Below are positions 27,451 through 37,900 of a stretch of DNA of 64,000 nucleotides, piece by piece. The number at the start of each line of letters is the position of its first letter. The first letter of the stretch is position 1. The translations under genes were made by a program, and so were the position numbers. The notes under the pieces were generated by a model. The model did not search any database. It was not told where the DNA came from and worked only from the letters and a program-made list of their open reading frames with translations. The stretch is from JAICWP01 sp035252015 (GTDB taxonomy: Bacteria > Acidobacteriota > Terriglobia > Terriglobales > Acidobacteriaceae), in assembly GCA_035252015.1 (NCBI GenBank), contig DATFDP010000228.1:4794-68793 (forward strand), read 5' to 3'.

Positions 27451-27558
27451 ATGTGGGCAGCGGCGCTATTAACTCTTCTGGCTGTTCTGATCGCGGCGGC
27501 CGTAGCCGCGGCACGCGAGGTGGAAGGCGAACCTCGCCCTCCCTTCGGATGCTGCTGA
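27451..27558 (+). CDS. 35-residue membrane peptide with strong ribosome site
   Basis: An ATG preceded by GGAGG at five-base spacing opens a 35-codon frame: a short start, one Ala/Leu-rich membrane helix (residues 2-21, MWAAALLTLLAVL...), then a charged segment (REVEGEPRPP) ending in FGCC. The ideal initiation site and the single membrane helix support a real small protein. A Cys pair at the end could bind metal, form a disulfide or be modified. The function is unknown. Confidence 0.55.
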   Translation: MWAAALLTLLAVLIAAAVAAAREVEGEPRPPFGCC

Positions 27559-27565
27559 GGGGCCA

Positions 27566-27662
27566 GACTTCAAAGTTTCGCAGGTTTCAAACTTCCGTTC
27601 GCGCGTTCGCGCGTCGAAGAGGCTGGCGGCCTTGAAACTTTGAAACTTTGAACTCTGAAACC
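27566..27662. repeat. Word-repeat hairpin, GAAACTTTG type
   Basis: CAAAGTTTC (27571-27579) pairs with GAAACTTTG (27634-27642, repeated at 27642-27650). The element fills the gap between the convergent 35-residue ORF and the MetX-like gene and may act as a bidirectional terminator. It also contains a TTCGCGCG repeat. Confidence 0.6.
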
Positions 27663-27677
27663 GGTGCGGCCTGCCAA

Positions 27678-28712
27678 CTACCTTTTCTCCAAAAAACCTG
27701 CAATTGCCGCACTGACCTTCCCCTGATCACAGCCCGGGCCAAGATGACCGCAGTCGTTCTCCAGGATCAGCGTCTGGGCGCCTTTGAGCCTGGCGAAATC
27801 GAGCGCCGGGCCAGGTGTAACCATGTGGTCGTGGGCGTCGACAATGATCAGCATGGGCGCTTTCACTGCAGCGGCGGCCTTTTCCATGGAGCCGCCGAAA
27901 GGCGCGCTCACATCCAGCCCCATCATGGCCTGGGCCTGGCGGATGCGGTCATTGCTGTCAAAGTGAGTTTCGGGTGATTCCTTCAGGGAGGCGAAGAATT
28001 TCTCCCTTGTTGTTTCCTGGTTGTAATGCTCGGGGGTGGAGAGTGCCAGGTCGCTAATGTGCTCCACCTCGCGTGGCACGGGCTGCTGGGTGTAATTGCC
28101 ATCCTTCCACAAAGGGTTCTGCTCGACGGCGTCAATCATCGTCTGCCACAGCAGCAGGTCGTAGGGTGCCAGGCGCGGCGAGCCCACGATGGGAATTGCC
28201 TTGTTCATGAAATCGGGATAAGCGACCGCCCACTGAAATGTCTGCATGCCCCCCATGGAAATGCCCATTACTGCGTGCACATGAGTGAGGTGTAGCACGC
28301 GCGTCAAAAGCTCGTGCTCGCTCTCCACCATGTCGCGAATGCCGAATTGCGGGAATTTCATGCGCGGCTGCGCCTGGCTGTTGGAAGGCGAGCAGGAGAC
28401 GCCATCGCCCAAGGCGTCCACCGCGACCACAAAGTACTTCGTGCTGTCCACCAGCTTGCCCGGCCCGATCAGCTCCACCAGGTTCTGCGTGCGCCCGCCA
28501 AACCAGGTAGGGAAGAGGACGGCGTTGGACTTGTCGTCGTTGAGCTGTCCGAAGGTGCGGTAGCCGAGGCGGCAGTCGCGGATTACCTCACCCTTCTGCA
28601 GCTTGAGGTTGCCGATATCGGCGAATTGCTGCGCGCCGGCGGCCGGTGGGGCCTGCGCGCTGGCGGTCATCAACAGAGTAAAGAGAACAAGGAACAGTTG
28701 CTGTGTTTTCAT
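27678..28712 (-). CDS. Secreted MetX-like alpha/beta hydrolase
   Basis: The 344-residue protein has a signal peptide (MKTQQLFLVLFTLLMTASAQA) followed by an alpha/beta hydrolase domain closest in pattern to homoserine O-acetyltransferase (MetX). The nucleophile elbow GISMGGMQ has Ser152, the acid is Asp292 or Asp295 (VDAHDHM) and the base is His323 (DCGHLG). The YRTFGQLN and GDGVSCSPSN segments are also MetX-like. MetX itself is cytoplasmic, so this exported protein is probably a different esterase or acyltransferase. The start is uncertain between 28712, 28718 and 28730. Confidence 0.83.
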   Translation of the reverse strand: MKTQQLFLVLFTLLMTASAQAPPAAGAQQFADIGNLKLQKGEVIRDCRLGYRTFGQLNDDKSNAVLFPTWFGGRTQNLVELIGPGKLVDSTKYFVVAVDALGDGVSCSPSNSQAQPRMKFPQFGIRDMVESEHELLTRVLHLTHVHAVMGISMGGMQTFQWAVAYPDFMNKAIPIVGSPRLAPYDLLLWQTMIDAVEQNPLWKDGNYTQQPVPREVEHISDLALSTPEHYNQETTREKFFASLKESPETHFDSNDRIRQAQAMMGLDVSAPFGGSMEKAAAAVKAPMLIIVDAHDHMVTPGPALDFARLKGAQTLILENDCGHLGPGCDQGKVSAAIAGFLEKR

Positions 28713-28997
28713 TAACATTGCGGCTGGCATTGTAATACGTGGTCCTCTAGCGGTTCGTCTGCAAGCACGCAACCCGGCAAATGTCAGCCTAGACGCATAC
28801 AAAAAACTGTATTGGCGCTATGTAAATTGGTGTATCGTATCGCCACACGATAGGGCTAAGTTGTTGATTCTTATCGCAGTTGAACGCCCAATCCTCATGT
28901 GGATTTGGGTCAGTAAATTGCAGGGTAGAAGTCCAATTCTCGGGTCCAATCTGTTCACTACAATCTGGCTTCAGAAAAAACTTATTAGGAGCGCCGG

Positions 28998-31900
28998 ATG
29001 CGCATCGCTAAGCTCATCTTCCTCTTCGTACTCGCTGGGCTGCTCAGCGCCTACGTCTGCGCCCAAACGGGCACTTCTTCTCTGCGCGGGACCATAACCG
29101 ACCCCAAAGGGGCGGTAATCCCCGGTGCGACGGTCACCCTGGCGAACCCGCAAACCGGTTATTCGCGCACGGTTAAATCTACCCCTCAGGGGGAATACCA
29201 GTTCCTGGATGTGCCACCAGCCAGTTACACCCTGACTGCCGATGCGGCCGGCTTCGCCACCCTGAAGCAGGATTACTTGAAGTTGCTGGTGAACACACCC
29301 GCGCAGCTCGACCTGAGCATGCAGGTGGCCGGCACAGCAACCACTATCGAGGTGACGGGAGCGGCTCCCCTGGTGAATACCACGGACGCTTCGCTGGGCG
29401 CTACCTTTAGCGAACAGCAGGTGAAGCAACTTCCCCTGGAAGGACGCAACATCCCTGATCTGCTCACGTTGCAAGCGGGAGTGGTCTATACGGGCAACCG
29501 TCAAGACATTAACAAAGACACTGATACGCGCAGCGGCGCGGTCAATGGGTCGCGCAGCGATCAGAGCAACATTACGCTCGACGGCGTGGATGTGAACGAC
29601 CAGGTGAACGGCTACGCATTTACCTCAGTTTTGCCGGTGACGGCAGATTCGTTGCAGGAATTCCGCACTACCACAACTAATTATGGAGCTGACCAGGGGC
29701 GATCCTCCGGAGCGCAGGTTTCGCTGGTTACTAAGAGCGGCACCAACAGCTTTCATGGCTCGCTGTACGAGTACCACCGCAACACGTTTACCAGCGCCAA
29801 CGACTTTTTCGTGAAGCAGGCGGAGCTGGCACAAGGACAGCCCAATAGCCCTTTGAAGCTGATCCGCAACATCTTTGGGGGGTCGGTAGGCGGTCCAATA
29901 GTTAAAAACCGCCTGTTCTTCTTCGCTAATTATGAAGGTTCGCGCCAGCGCGAAGAGGCCAGCGTTTTGCGCATCGTGCCCAGCGACGCCCTGCGCGATG
30001 GGGTGACGATCTATCAGTGCCAAGATGCCACCCAGTGCCCGGCTACGATGGTGAAGGGCCTTAGCGGGGCCGCACATCCCGTCCCGGCCGGATATTTCGG
30101 TTTAACTCCATCGCAGCTGCAAGGTATGGATCCGCTGGGCATTGGTCCAAATAAGGTCATGCTAGGGTACTTCAATACCTTTCCCCACACGAACGACGTG
30201 TCTGCCGGCGACGGCTTCAATTTTGTCGGCTACCGATTCAAAGGTGCAACGCCCATTAGCAACAACTGGTACATCGCGCGCTTAGACTACAAAATCACGG
30301 AAAATGGCAACCACAGCCTGTTCTGGCGCGGCGCCATGCGCAATGACCTGAAGTCCGACGTGCCCTATCTTGATCAAGGCGGGCCGGCCGGTTCGCAGAT
30401 TCCGCTGCACAACACGGCTGACTTCAGCAAAGGCTTCAGCGTGGGTTATACCGCCGTGCTCCGTCCCACGCTGATCAACAATTTCCGCTGGGGCTATACG
30501 CGCCAAAGCATTGGAATTATCGGCAACAATGACTCCCAGCCATTTCTATTTTTCCGGGGCTTGAATGACGACGAAGGCGCCAACAACTCCGAACTGGCGG
30601 TTACCCGTAGCCGCAAGTACCAGACTCCGGTGCACAACTTCGTGGACGACATCTCCTGGAACCGCGGAAAGCACACCTTTCAATTCGGCGCAGACGTGCG
30701 GTTCATCCGCAATCCCAAATCGAATTTTCTCAACTCGTTCAGCGATTCGTTTACCAACTCCTCTGGTTTGGATACCGCCGGCATCGCCAACACCTCCAGC
30801 CCACTGGATCCGGGTAACAACGGTCTCCCAGCGGTCAACACCGATTTCAACCTCAATTACAACTGGCCCGTCATTGCCCTGACTGGCATCCTCAGCCAGC
30901 TCGATGCGCAGTACAACTACACCAAGACTGGAGCCGTGTTGCCCCAGGGCGCTCCCGTCACCCGCCGCTTTGGAGCGAATGAGTTTGAGTTCTACGCACA
31001 GGACGCGTTCCGGGTAAAGCCGAACTTAACCATCACCTACGGCTTGCGTTATTCGCTGTTCTCTCCGCCATGGGAGACGAACGGCACGCAGGTAGCGCCT
31101 TCCGTCAGCCTGGGCAAGTGGTTTCAGACACGTGGCCAGGACATGAATGCCGGCGTAGCTCCCAATCTGCCGCCCATCAGCTTTTCTTTGGCTGGTCCGG
31201 CCAACGGCGCCAAGGGCTACTACAACTGGGATTACCACGACTTTGCTCCGCGCCTGGCTTTTGCCTACTCCCCCCGTCCCAGTTCAGGCTGGCTCAAGAG
31301 CCTGGTCGGGGACAACGATAAAACGTCGATCCGTGCCGGTTTCGGCATGGTTTATGACCGTATTGGCGCGGGCTTGCTGAACACCTTTGACCGCTACGGT
31401 TCTTTTGGGCTTTCCACCAACCTGACCAATTCCACTATCCCGTCGGTCGCGAGCGCACCCCGCGTTACCGGTTTGAACACAGTTCCGGTGAATGATCAGA
31501 GTGGAAATCGATTGCTGCCGGCCGCGCCGCCGGGAGGATTCCCCTACACGCCTCCCGCCTCCGGCAGTGGCCTGGGCATTTATTGGGGGTTGGACGACAC
31601 CATTAAGACGCCGTACTCGTACACGGCGGATTTGTCCATATCCCGTCAGCTGCCGAAGAACATGCTCCTGAACGTCTCCTACGTGGGACGCTTTGCGCAC
31701 CGCTTGCTCAGCCAGGAAGACTTGGCCATGCCCCTCAACCTGGTGGACAAGAAGACCGGAATTAGTTACTTCGAAGCCGCCAGCCGCATTAGCCAAATGG
31801 CAGCTGCCGGCGTCACCCCGACGCAGATCGCCAACAATCCCGGCATGATTGGGCCCACCGCGGCTTATTGGAAGGATATTATTTCCCCATTGAAGCTGGG

Positions 31901-32945
31901 CGATTCGTACAGCACCCCTGGTTGCGGCCCTGCCAGCACCAATGCAGCGGTAGCAGCTTTCGTTCTGTTCAGCTGCGGCCTGTTCAACGAAACCACCCCG
32001 CTTAGCCAGTTGGATTTCCTGGGTTCAGATTTTTCAGGCATTCCAGGCATCGCTGGGACAATCGTTGATTCCCAGGGATTTCCCGTGAATTATTACCCCT
32101 CGGTGTTTGGGGCTAATACCTTCTTCGACCCTCAGTTCCACTCGCTATACGCCTGGCGTTCCATCGGTAATGCCAACTACAACGCATTGCAGGTGAATAT
32201 ACGCAAGAGCATGTCGCAAGGGGTGCAGTTCGATTTCAACTACACCTTCTCCAAGTCCATTGACCTTTCCTCCGACGCCGAGCGCATTACCGAGTGGGGC
32301 GGGTTGGGCGGCCAGGTCATCAATTCGTGGCAACCTGACCAGTTGCGAGCGGTTTCGGACTTCGATGCCCGCCACCAGTTCAATCTCAACTGGATCTGGC
32401 AAATGCCCTTTGGCAAAGGCAGACCGCTGGCGCGTGATGCTGGCGGCGTGCTGGACGCCATTATCGGTGGCTGGCAGCTTTCCGGGTTGGCGCGGTGGAC
32501 CAGCGGCTTCCCGGTCAGCATCTTTAATGGCGGCACTTGGCCGACGAACTGGCAGTTAGGTGGAGCTGCCACGCAGATCGCTCCCGCCCACACGGGCGTG
32601 ACCGAAAACGCAGACGGCTCCGTCAATCTCTTCCCCGATCCCCAGGGGCCGAGTGGAATTCAGGCCTTCCGCCATGATTTCCCCGGCGAGAGCGGCATGC
32701 GCAACACATTGCGCGGACCAGGCTATGCTGGGTTGGATGCGGGCTTGGACAAGACCTGGAAGATGCCGTACAACGAGGGGCATACGGTGCAGTTCCGTTG
32801 GGAAGTATTCAACGTTCTTAACCTGACCCGTTTTGACGTACAGAGCATCACCGGCGCCATTGACGAGGGCAGCGCGTTCGGCAAGTTTAGCGGGCTGCTC
32901 ACCAATCCGCGCGTGATGCAGTTCGCCTTGCGCTACGACTTCTGA
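28998..32945 (+). CDS. Oar-like TonB-dependent receptor
   Basis: The 1315-residue outer-membrane protein starts with a signal peptide (1-22). Next comes a carboxypeptidase-regulatory-like beta domain (about 27-110: LRGTITDPKGAVIPGATVTL), a plug domain (about 115-260: QVKQLPLEGRNIPDLLTLQAGV) and a long beta-barrel that ends in an aromatic residue (ALRYDF). This architecture is expanded in Acidobacteria, and its relative Oar functions in Myxococcus. Such receptors import large ligands or oligosaccharides, or export. TAGGAGC precedes the ATG. It is divergent from the MetX-like gene. Confidence 0.92.
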   Translation: MRIAKLIFLFVLAGLLSAYVCAQTGTSSLRGTITDPKGAVIPGATVTLANPQTGYSRTVKSTPQGEYQFLDVPPASYTLTADAAGFATLKQDYLKLLVNTPAQLDLSMQVAGTATTIEVTGAAPLVNTTDASLGATFSEQQVKQLPLEGRNIPDLLTLQAGVVYTGNRQDINKDTDTRSGAVNGSRSDQSNITLDGVDVNDQVNGYAFTSVLPVTADSLQEFRTTTTNYGADQGRSSGAQVSLVTKSGTNSFHGSLYEYHRNTFTSANDFFVKQAELAQGQPNSPLKLIRNIFGGSVGGPIVKNRLFFFANYEGSRQREEASVLRIVPSDALRDGVTIYQCQDATQCPATMVKGLSGAAHPVPAGYFGLTPSQLQGMDPLGIGPNKVMLGYFNTFPHTNDVSAGDGFNFVGYRFKGATPISNNWYIARLDYKITENGNHSLFWRGAMRNDLKSDVPYLDQGGPAGSQIPLHNTADFSKGFSVGYTAVLRPTLINNFRWGYTRQSIGIIGNNDSQPFLFFRGLNDDEGANNSELAVTRSRKYQTPVHNFVDDISWNRGKHTFQFGADVRFIRNPKSNFLNSFSDSFTNSSGLDTAGIANTSSPLDPGNNGLPAVNTDFNLNYNWPVIALTGILSQLDAQYNYTKTGAVLPQGAPVTRRFGANEFEFYAQDAFRVKPNLTITYGLRYSLFSPPWETNGTQVAPSVSLGKWFQTRGQDMNAGVAPNLPPISFSLAGPANGAKGYYNWDYHDFAPRLAFAYSPRPSSGWLKSLVGDNDKTSIRAGFGMVYDRIGAGLLNTFDRYGSFGLSTNLTNSTIPSVASAPRVTGLNTVPVNDQSGNRLLPAAPPGGFPYTPPASGSGLGIYWGLDDTIKTPYSYTADLSISRQLPKNMLLNVSYVGRFAHRLLSQEDLAMPLNLVDKKTGISYFEAASRISQMAAAGVTPTQIANNPGMIGPTAAYWKDIISPLKLGDSYSTPGCGPASTNAAVAAFVLFSCGLFNETTPLSQLDFLGSDFSGIPGIAGTIVDSQGFPVNYYPSVFGANTFFDPQFHSLYAWRSIGNANYNALQVNIRKSMSQGVQFDFNYTFSKSIDLSSDAERITEWGGLGGQVINSWQPDQLRAVSDFDARHQFNLNWIWQMPFGKGRPLARDAGGVLDAIIGGWQLSGLARWTSGFPVSIFNGGTWPTNWQLGGAATQIAPAHTGVTENADGSVNLFPDPQGPSGIQAFRHDFPGESGMRNTLRGPGYAGLDAGLDKTWKMPYNEGHTVQFRWEVFNVLNLTRFDVQSITGAIDEGSAFGKFSGLLTNPRVMQFALRYDF

Positions 32946-32967
32946 GCGGTGCTCAAACCTGTTGATC

Positions 32968-33002
32968 TCGGGGGCGGAACTTCCGCCCCCGAATTTTTTT
33001 TT
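32968..33002 (+). terminator. Rho-independent terminator of the TonB receptor
   Basis: A 9-10 bp GC stem (32969-32977 with 32983-32991) with a five-base loop is followed by AA and nine T residues. It begins 23 bases after the receptor stop codon. Confidence 0.93.
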
Positions 33003-33140
33003 GCTTTCGTGATTGGCGCGTGCGTGGCGCGGGCACCAGGACCGAAACCGGAGGAAAGGACACACTCCCCCAGTTGGAGGAGACCGCAGAGGGGAGGGGT
33101 GAGGCTTGGTCTTGCTGACTTCCGACCCCTGACTTCCGCC

Positions 33141-33356
33141 TTATTGCAGCGGCGAATCGCTCATGCGGAAGCGGGTACGGAAGTGCTCGGACAGCAATTC
33201 GATGGCGTGTCGGTTGCCCTGCGGATCTGACTGCGCCAGGTACTTCATAGCCTGCACCAGCAGGCGTTGGCCTTCCACATAGCGCGGGTCGGCTTTACGC
33301 TCACGTTTACGGGTGACGGGACTGGGCCGGACGGGAATGGTAAACACTTTAGCCAT
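33141..33356 (-). CDS. Small basic hypothetical protein
   Basis: The 71-residue protein is Arg/Lys-rich in its first third (VTRKRERKADPRYVEGQ) and helical after that (RLLVQAMKYLAQSDPQGNRHAIELLSEHF). No family is recognised. It is the last minus-strand gene of the pump cluster, 170 bases after the LolA-like gene. The ribosome site is weak. Confidence 0.5.
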   Translation of the reverse strand: MAKVFTIPVRPSPVTRKRERKADPRYVEGQRLLVQAMKYLAQSDPQGNRHAIELLSEHFRTRFRMSDSPLQ

Positions 33357-33529
33357 GATAAGAATCAGTGCCTTAGGAGTCTGACACTCCTGTCAGCTTG
33401 GATGCGCCAGACAATTTTTAGAGTATAGCCCGTGCGTGCTCTGGCTCCAATTTATTTTGTGAGTACATGAACGGCGCAGCCCCAAGGCGGGAAATTGTTC
33501 ATTTTGCGACACTAGGGCGCGCCAAACCG

Positions 33530-34255
33530 CTATCCCTGGGGAGAAACTACGGTAGTTTTGCTGGTGGTTTTCAGTTTGAATACGTCGTCTGGAATCTTAG
33601 GGTTGAGCTGGATATTGGAGTACTTAGCGAGACGGTAGTCCCCTTCCGGCGACAGCAGCTTCTGCTGCACCGAGACACCGCGGGCGGGGTCAATCCACAA
33701 CACGATCTGTGAAAACGTGTTCCGTGTTCGTTGCGACTTGGGCACCAGTTCCAGTTTGTCCGCCTTTACTCCCTGCGCTTCTTCAGTGCCCAGATAGCGA
33801 ACGTCAAAGGACTTGAGGAGTGCATGGCCGCCGCCCCCGAAACCCAGCACCATGAAACTTTCGACGTCCGCTTTGCTTTTGCCGGTGTTGTAGACGGTTT
33901 CCCGATCAAGCGGAGCTGGCTCGTACATGCGCACTTTGCTGTCATCGAAGAGCACGTACTTCTTGTTAGGCTCGGTAATCTGAGCCGCCATTTCAATTCC
34001 CCCTTTGGCGCGCCGGAAGTAAAGTGTCCCTTTTTGCGTTTCGGTCTCGTCAACCACTTTCTGGTACTGATCCCAGGTGAAATCCGCCTGCGTGGTCCTG
34101 AACTTCTCCGCTGTCTGATCCATGCGGCTGAGGACCGTGTTCAGTTGATCCGCGGAATTGTTGCCGCCGGCCGGCGACGCAGCCTGTGCCAGGGCCAGTC
34201 CTGCCAGCGCAGTCAGGACGCACACTCCACGCCTAAATAGCTGCTTGGTAGTCAA
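33530..34255 (-). CDS. LolA-like outer-membrane lipoprotein carrier
   Basis: The 241-residue protein has a signal peptide (cleavage near AQAA) and the LolA-type fold: half-barrel strands QADFTWDQYQKVVDETETQKGTLYF, RAKGGIEMA, KYVLFDDSKVRMYEP and the C-terminal FKLKT. It probably moves lipid or lipoprotein through the periplasm. The start is TTG at 34255 with GCGGAGA upstream; no ATG is available. It lies downstream of the RND-TolC genes on the same strand, suggesting a joint envelope-transport function. Confidence 0.82.
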   Translation of the reverse strand: MTTKQLFRRGVCVLTALAGLALAQAASPAGGNNSADQLNTVLSRMDQTAEKFRTTQADFTWDQYQKVVDETETQKGTLYFRRAKGGIEMAAQITEPNKKYVLFDDSKVRMYEPAPLDRETVYNTGKSKADVESFMVLGFGGGGHALLKSFDVRYLGTEEAQGVKADKLELVPKSQRTRNTFSQIVLWIDPARGVSVQQKLLSPEGDYRLAKYSNIQLNPKIPDDVFKLKTTSKTTVVSPQG

Positions 34256-34310
34256 TGACTATCTCCGCACACTCATGAACAACTGGGTACCAGGTACTGA
34301 ATACTGAGAG

Positions 34311-34781
34311 CTATTTTTTTACCCAAACCTGATATACGGGTTGACCCGCGGCATCGAGCGTTTTCACATAGCGGGAGATATTGGCCTGGCCCGAGATGGG
34401 TGTAATGATACGAAACAACTCTGTACGGATAGCCGCGTCGTTCTCGCCGGGAACAGCCGCTACGGGCACCTGATATACCGGACCCTCCTGTCCATCGGGG
34501 ATTACGAGCACGGCGGTTGGATGCGGGCTGTGCTCAATCGGTTTGTCATTGAAATTGATGAACAGCGGGGTGACAAAGATAAAGAGCAGGATGAGCGTCA
34601 CCATGATGTCATAGTGAATGCTGCCCCGCTGATAATTCCAGAAGACATAATCGCGGATAGTTCGCCAGATGGAAGACACGGACACAACCGGCACACCGGC
34701 TGGAGTCGTCTCCACTTGTTCCAGCTGCTCCAAGTCCTGTTCGCGTCCCTTCGCGATGGCCAAACACTCCTGGTGCAACAT
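34311..34781 (-). CDS. Single-pass inner-membrane protein of pump cluster
   Basis: The 156-residue protein has a cytoplasmic N-terminal part (1-56) with a Trp/Tyr-rich segment before one membrane helix (57-76), and a periplasmic domain of ~80 residues. No family was recognised. It sits between the RND pump gene and the LolA-like gene on the same strand. The function is unknown, but the position suggests an accessory protein for export (inference). Confidence 0.7.
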   Translation of the reverse strand: MLHQECLAIAKGREQDLEQLEQVETTPAGVPVVSVSSIWRTIRDYVFWNYQRGSIHYDIMVTLILLFIFVTPLFINFNDKPIEHSPHPTAVLVIPDGQEGPVYQVPVAAVPGENDAAIRTELFRIITPISGQANISRYVKTLDAAGQPVYQVWVKK

Positions 34782-34900
34782 AACAATTATCGTGCAAGGG
34801 ACATAGTTCTGTCATGTCGGGAGAAGGCAGGGCTCAGTTCTTAGGAGTCAGTAGTCAGCGCGTAGAGGTGTACCTTGGGCATTGCCGCCAAGACTCGGGT

Positions 34901-37900
34901 TCAGCTCGTTTTACGGCTCAGATAGAAGTGCACAGCGGGGGTGATGATCAGGCTGAGCACCATGGAGATGGTGATGCCACCGATCACCGCGACGGCCAGT
35001 GGCTGCAGCATTTGCGAGCCCGCACCCCAGGCCAGAGCCAGGGGCAACATGCCGGCCATGGTGGCCAACGCGGTCATCAAGATGGGCCGCAGCCGGCGGC
35101 GGCCTGCCTGCACCACCGATTCCAGCGCCTCCATGCCCGCGCCGCGGAAGTGCTGGTCCGCATCCAGCAGCAGAATGCCATTCTTGGCCACAATGCCCAC
35201 CACCATGATCAGGCCCATGAAGGAGGAAATGTTGAAGGTCGTGCCCGTGATCAACAACCCCACAAAAACGCCAGAGGTGGAGAGCAGTGCGGAAGCCAGA
35301 ATCGCGACCGGCGCCGAGAAACCGCGAAATTCGAACAACAGCACGATGAACACCAGCACGATGGCCAGGGCCAGCACCAGGACCAGGTCGGCGAACGATT
35401 TCTGCTGCTCCTGATACGTGCCCCCGTACTCCACGCGGATACCCGAGGGGAGGTGAAGGCCGGCCACGGTTTTCATGACGTCTTTCATGCCGCTGCCCAG
35501 GTCGCGCCCCTCAAGGCGAGCGGTGATGGCTACATCGCGCTGCAGGTTTTCGCGGCGGATTTCCGTCTGGCCCGGCAGTTCGGTCAGCGTGGCCAGCGAT
35601 CCCAGGGTTGCGGTTTTACCCGTGCTGCTCACCAGCAGCGTGTTTTTCATGGCATCCAGCGAAGCCCGGTCGACGGCAGGGAAGCGCACCCGCAGGGTGT
35701 AGGCGCGGTCATTGACCACCACCGGCGTGGGCGACGGTTCGCCTTCCAGAACGGCAGCCGCGTCGGTGGCCACTTCCTGCGGGGTGAAGCCGGCCCGCGC
35801 CGTCACCGTCGGGTCCACCTGGAACATGACCGCTGGGCCGCTGATGGTGTTCTCAATACCATTCACGTCCACCACTCCGGGAATCTTCTGGATGGCGTCC
35901 AACACCTTGGGCCCCCACTGCTGCAGGAGCGAGGCGTCCGGCGAAAACAGCTTGATCTGGATGGGCTCGGGCGCGCTGGTCAGGTCGCCAATCATATCCT
36001 GCAGAGTTTGCGTGAACTCCACGTCTACACCCGGCTCCTGCTGCGCGATCTGGGCACGTACCTGGGCGATGATCTCCTCAATGCCGCGACTGCGGTGGTC
36101 CTTGAGCTTCACGGAAATATCTCCCGTGTTGGCTTCCGTGACCGCCGCCAGCCCAAGTTGCAGGCCGGTGCGCCGCGACGTGCCTTGCACCTCCGGGATA
36201 GCGTGCAGCATCTGCTCCAGGTGGGTCACCACCCGATTGGTTTCCTGCAGTGAACTGCCCGGGGGCATGGTGTAATCGAGTACGAATCCGCCTTCATCCA
36301 TTTCCGGCAGCAAATCGGAGCCCAGCCCTTTGTAACAGGCGTAAGAGGCGACGATCAGCATCAGGCTAAGACCCAGAAGCCACAAGGGGTGATCCAGCGC
36401 GCGGCGCAGCCAGCGCTCGTAAAACGAGACGATGCGGCCGAACCTGCCGCGCATGGTTGCTTCCTCCGCCGCCAGAAGCCGCTCCGCGCTGAAGGCATCG
36501 CTTTCGCCAGTGGCTCCTTCGTCTTCGCCGCGCCCGCGGATGAAGTACTGGCTCAAATTGGGGGTCCAGGTGAGGGCCAGCGCCAGCGACGTCAGCAGCG
36601 AAATCGCCACAGTGACTGCCAGTGCGCGGAAAAAGGTGCCGGTTACGCCGGTAATGGAAATCAGGGGGAGGAAGACCACAATGGGGGTGATAGTGGAGCC
36701 CACCAGGGGCTTGGAAATCTCTTTCAGCGCGCTCCGGATGGCGGCCAGCCGGCTCTGCCCCGCGTCGCGGTGAAGAACAATGTTTTCCACTACTACAATG
36801 GCGTCGTCAATGACCAGGCCCACGGCCGCAGCCAGGCCGCCCAGGGTCATCAGGTTGAAGCTCTGCCCCAGGATTTTCAGGAATATGAACGTCACCATCA
36901 GCGTGACTGGAATCACCAGGCCGGCCACAATCGAGGTGCCCCAGTCACGCAGGAAGATAACCAGGATGGCGGAGGCCAGGATCAGGCCCAGCAGAATGGC
37001 ATCGCGTACGCTCTTAATGGAGGCGTCCACGATTTCCGACTGGTCATAGAAGGGCTGGATGTCAATGCCTTTGGGCAGTTCCCGGCGAATCTGCTCGATT
37101 TCGCCGTGCACCTCGTCGGCCACGCGCACAGTGTTGCTGTCAGGCTGGCGGTTGATGTTGAGCAGCACCGCCGGTTGGCCGTTGGCGGTCACGATGGTGT
37201 AAAGAGGCCGGACGCTGGGTTCCACTCGCGCCACATCACCGATGCGAACGGGCACGCCCCCCGGAGTGTTCTTGACCACGATTTGCGCGATCTGGGCGGG
37301 GTCGCGCACCTGGCCACTCACCAGACCGAGGTAGAGCTGATGGTTCTGCTCCAGCAGGCCCGGTGAATCAATCAGGTTGGTCTGCTGCACGGCATTCAGC
37401 AGGTCGTTCACCGTGATCTGGGCGGCCAGCAGCTTGGAGGGATCGGGGATGATGTGGAATTCGGGCTCCTGCCCGCCCTGCACCACCACCGTGGAAACGC
37501 CGTCCAGGCGATTGAGCCGCGGCTTCAGGTTGTAAGTGGCCATTTCCCACAGTTGCGTCTGCGGCACGGTTCGCGAGGTCAGGCTGTAGCCCATGATGGG
37601 GAAGCTGGCGAAGGTAAGCCGGTCCACGCGGATTTCGGCGGTGGGCGGCAGCTGTGCGCGCACGCGCGCCATGGCCGAATTCACCCGCTCCAGGGTCTGA
37701 AACATGTCAACGTTCCAGTTAAAGAAGAGGTCCACTTCCGCCGAGCCGCGGCTGGTGATGGAGAGCACGCGCTGCAGGCCCAGCACGCTGTTGACCGCCT
37801 CTTCCACGGGGCGCGTGATGGTCACGGTCATCTGATCAATGGGCATTACCCCATTGTCAATACCGATCACAATGCGGGGGAAGTTCGTTTCCGGGAAAAC

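Noticed and set aside
34814..37366. Long plus-strand frames (479 and 325 residues)
   Set aside because: They are antisense to the RND pump gene and have His/Arg/Gln-rich composition without domains.
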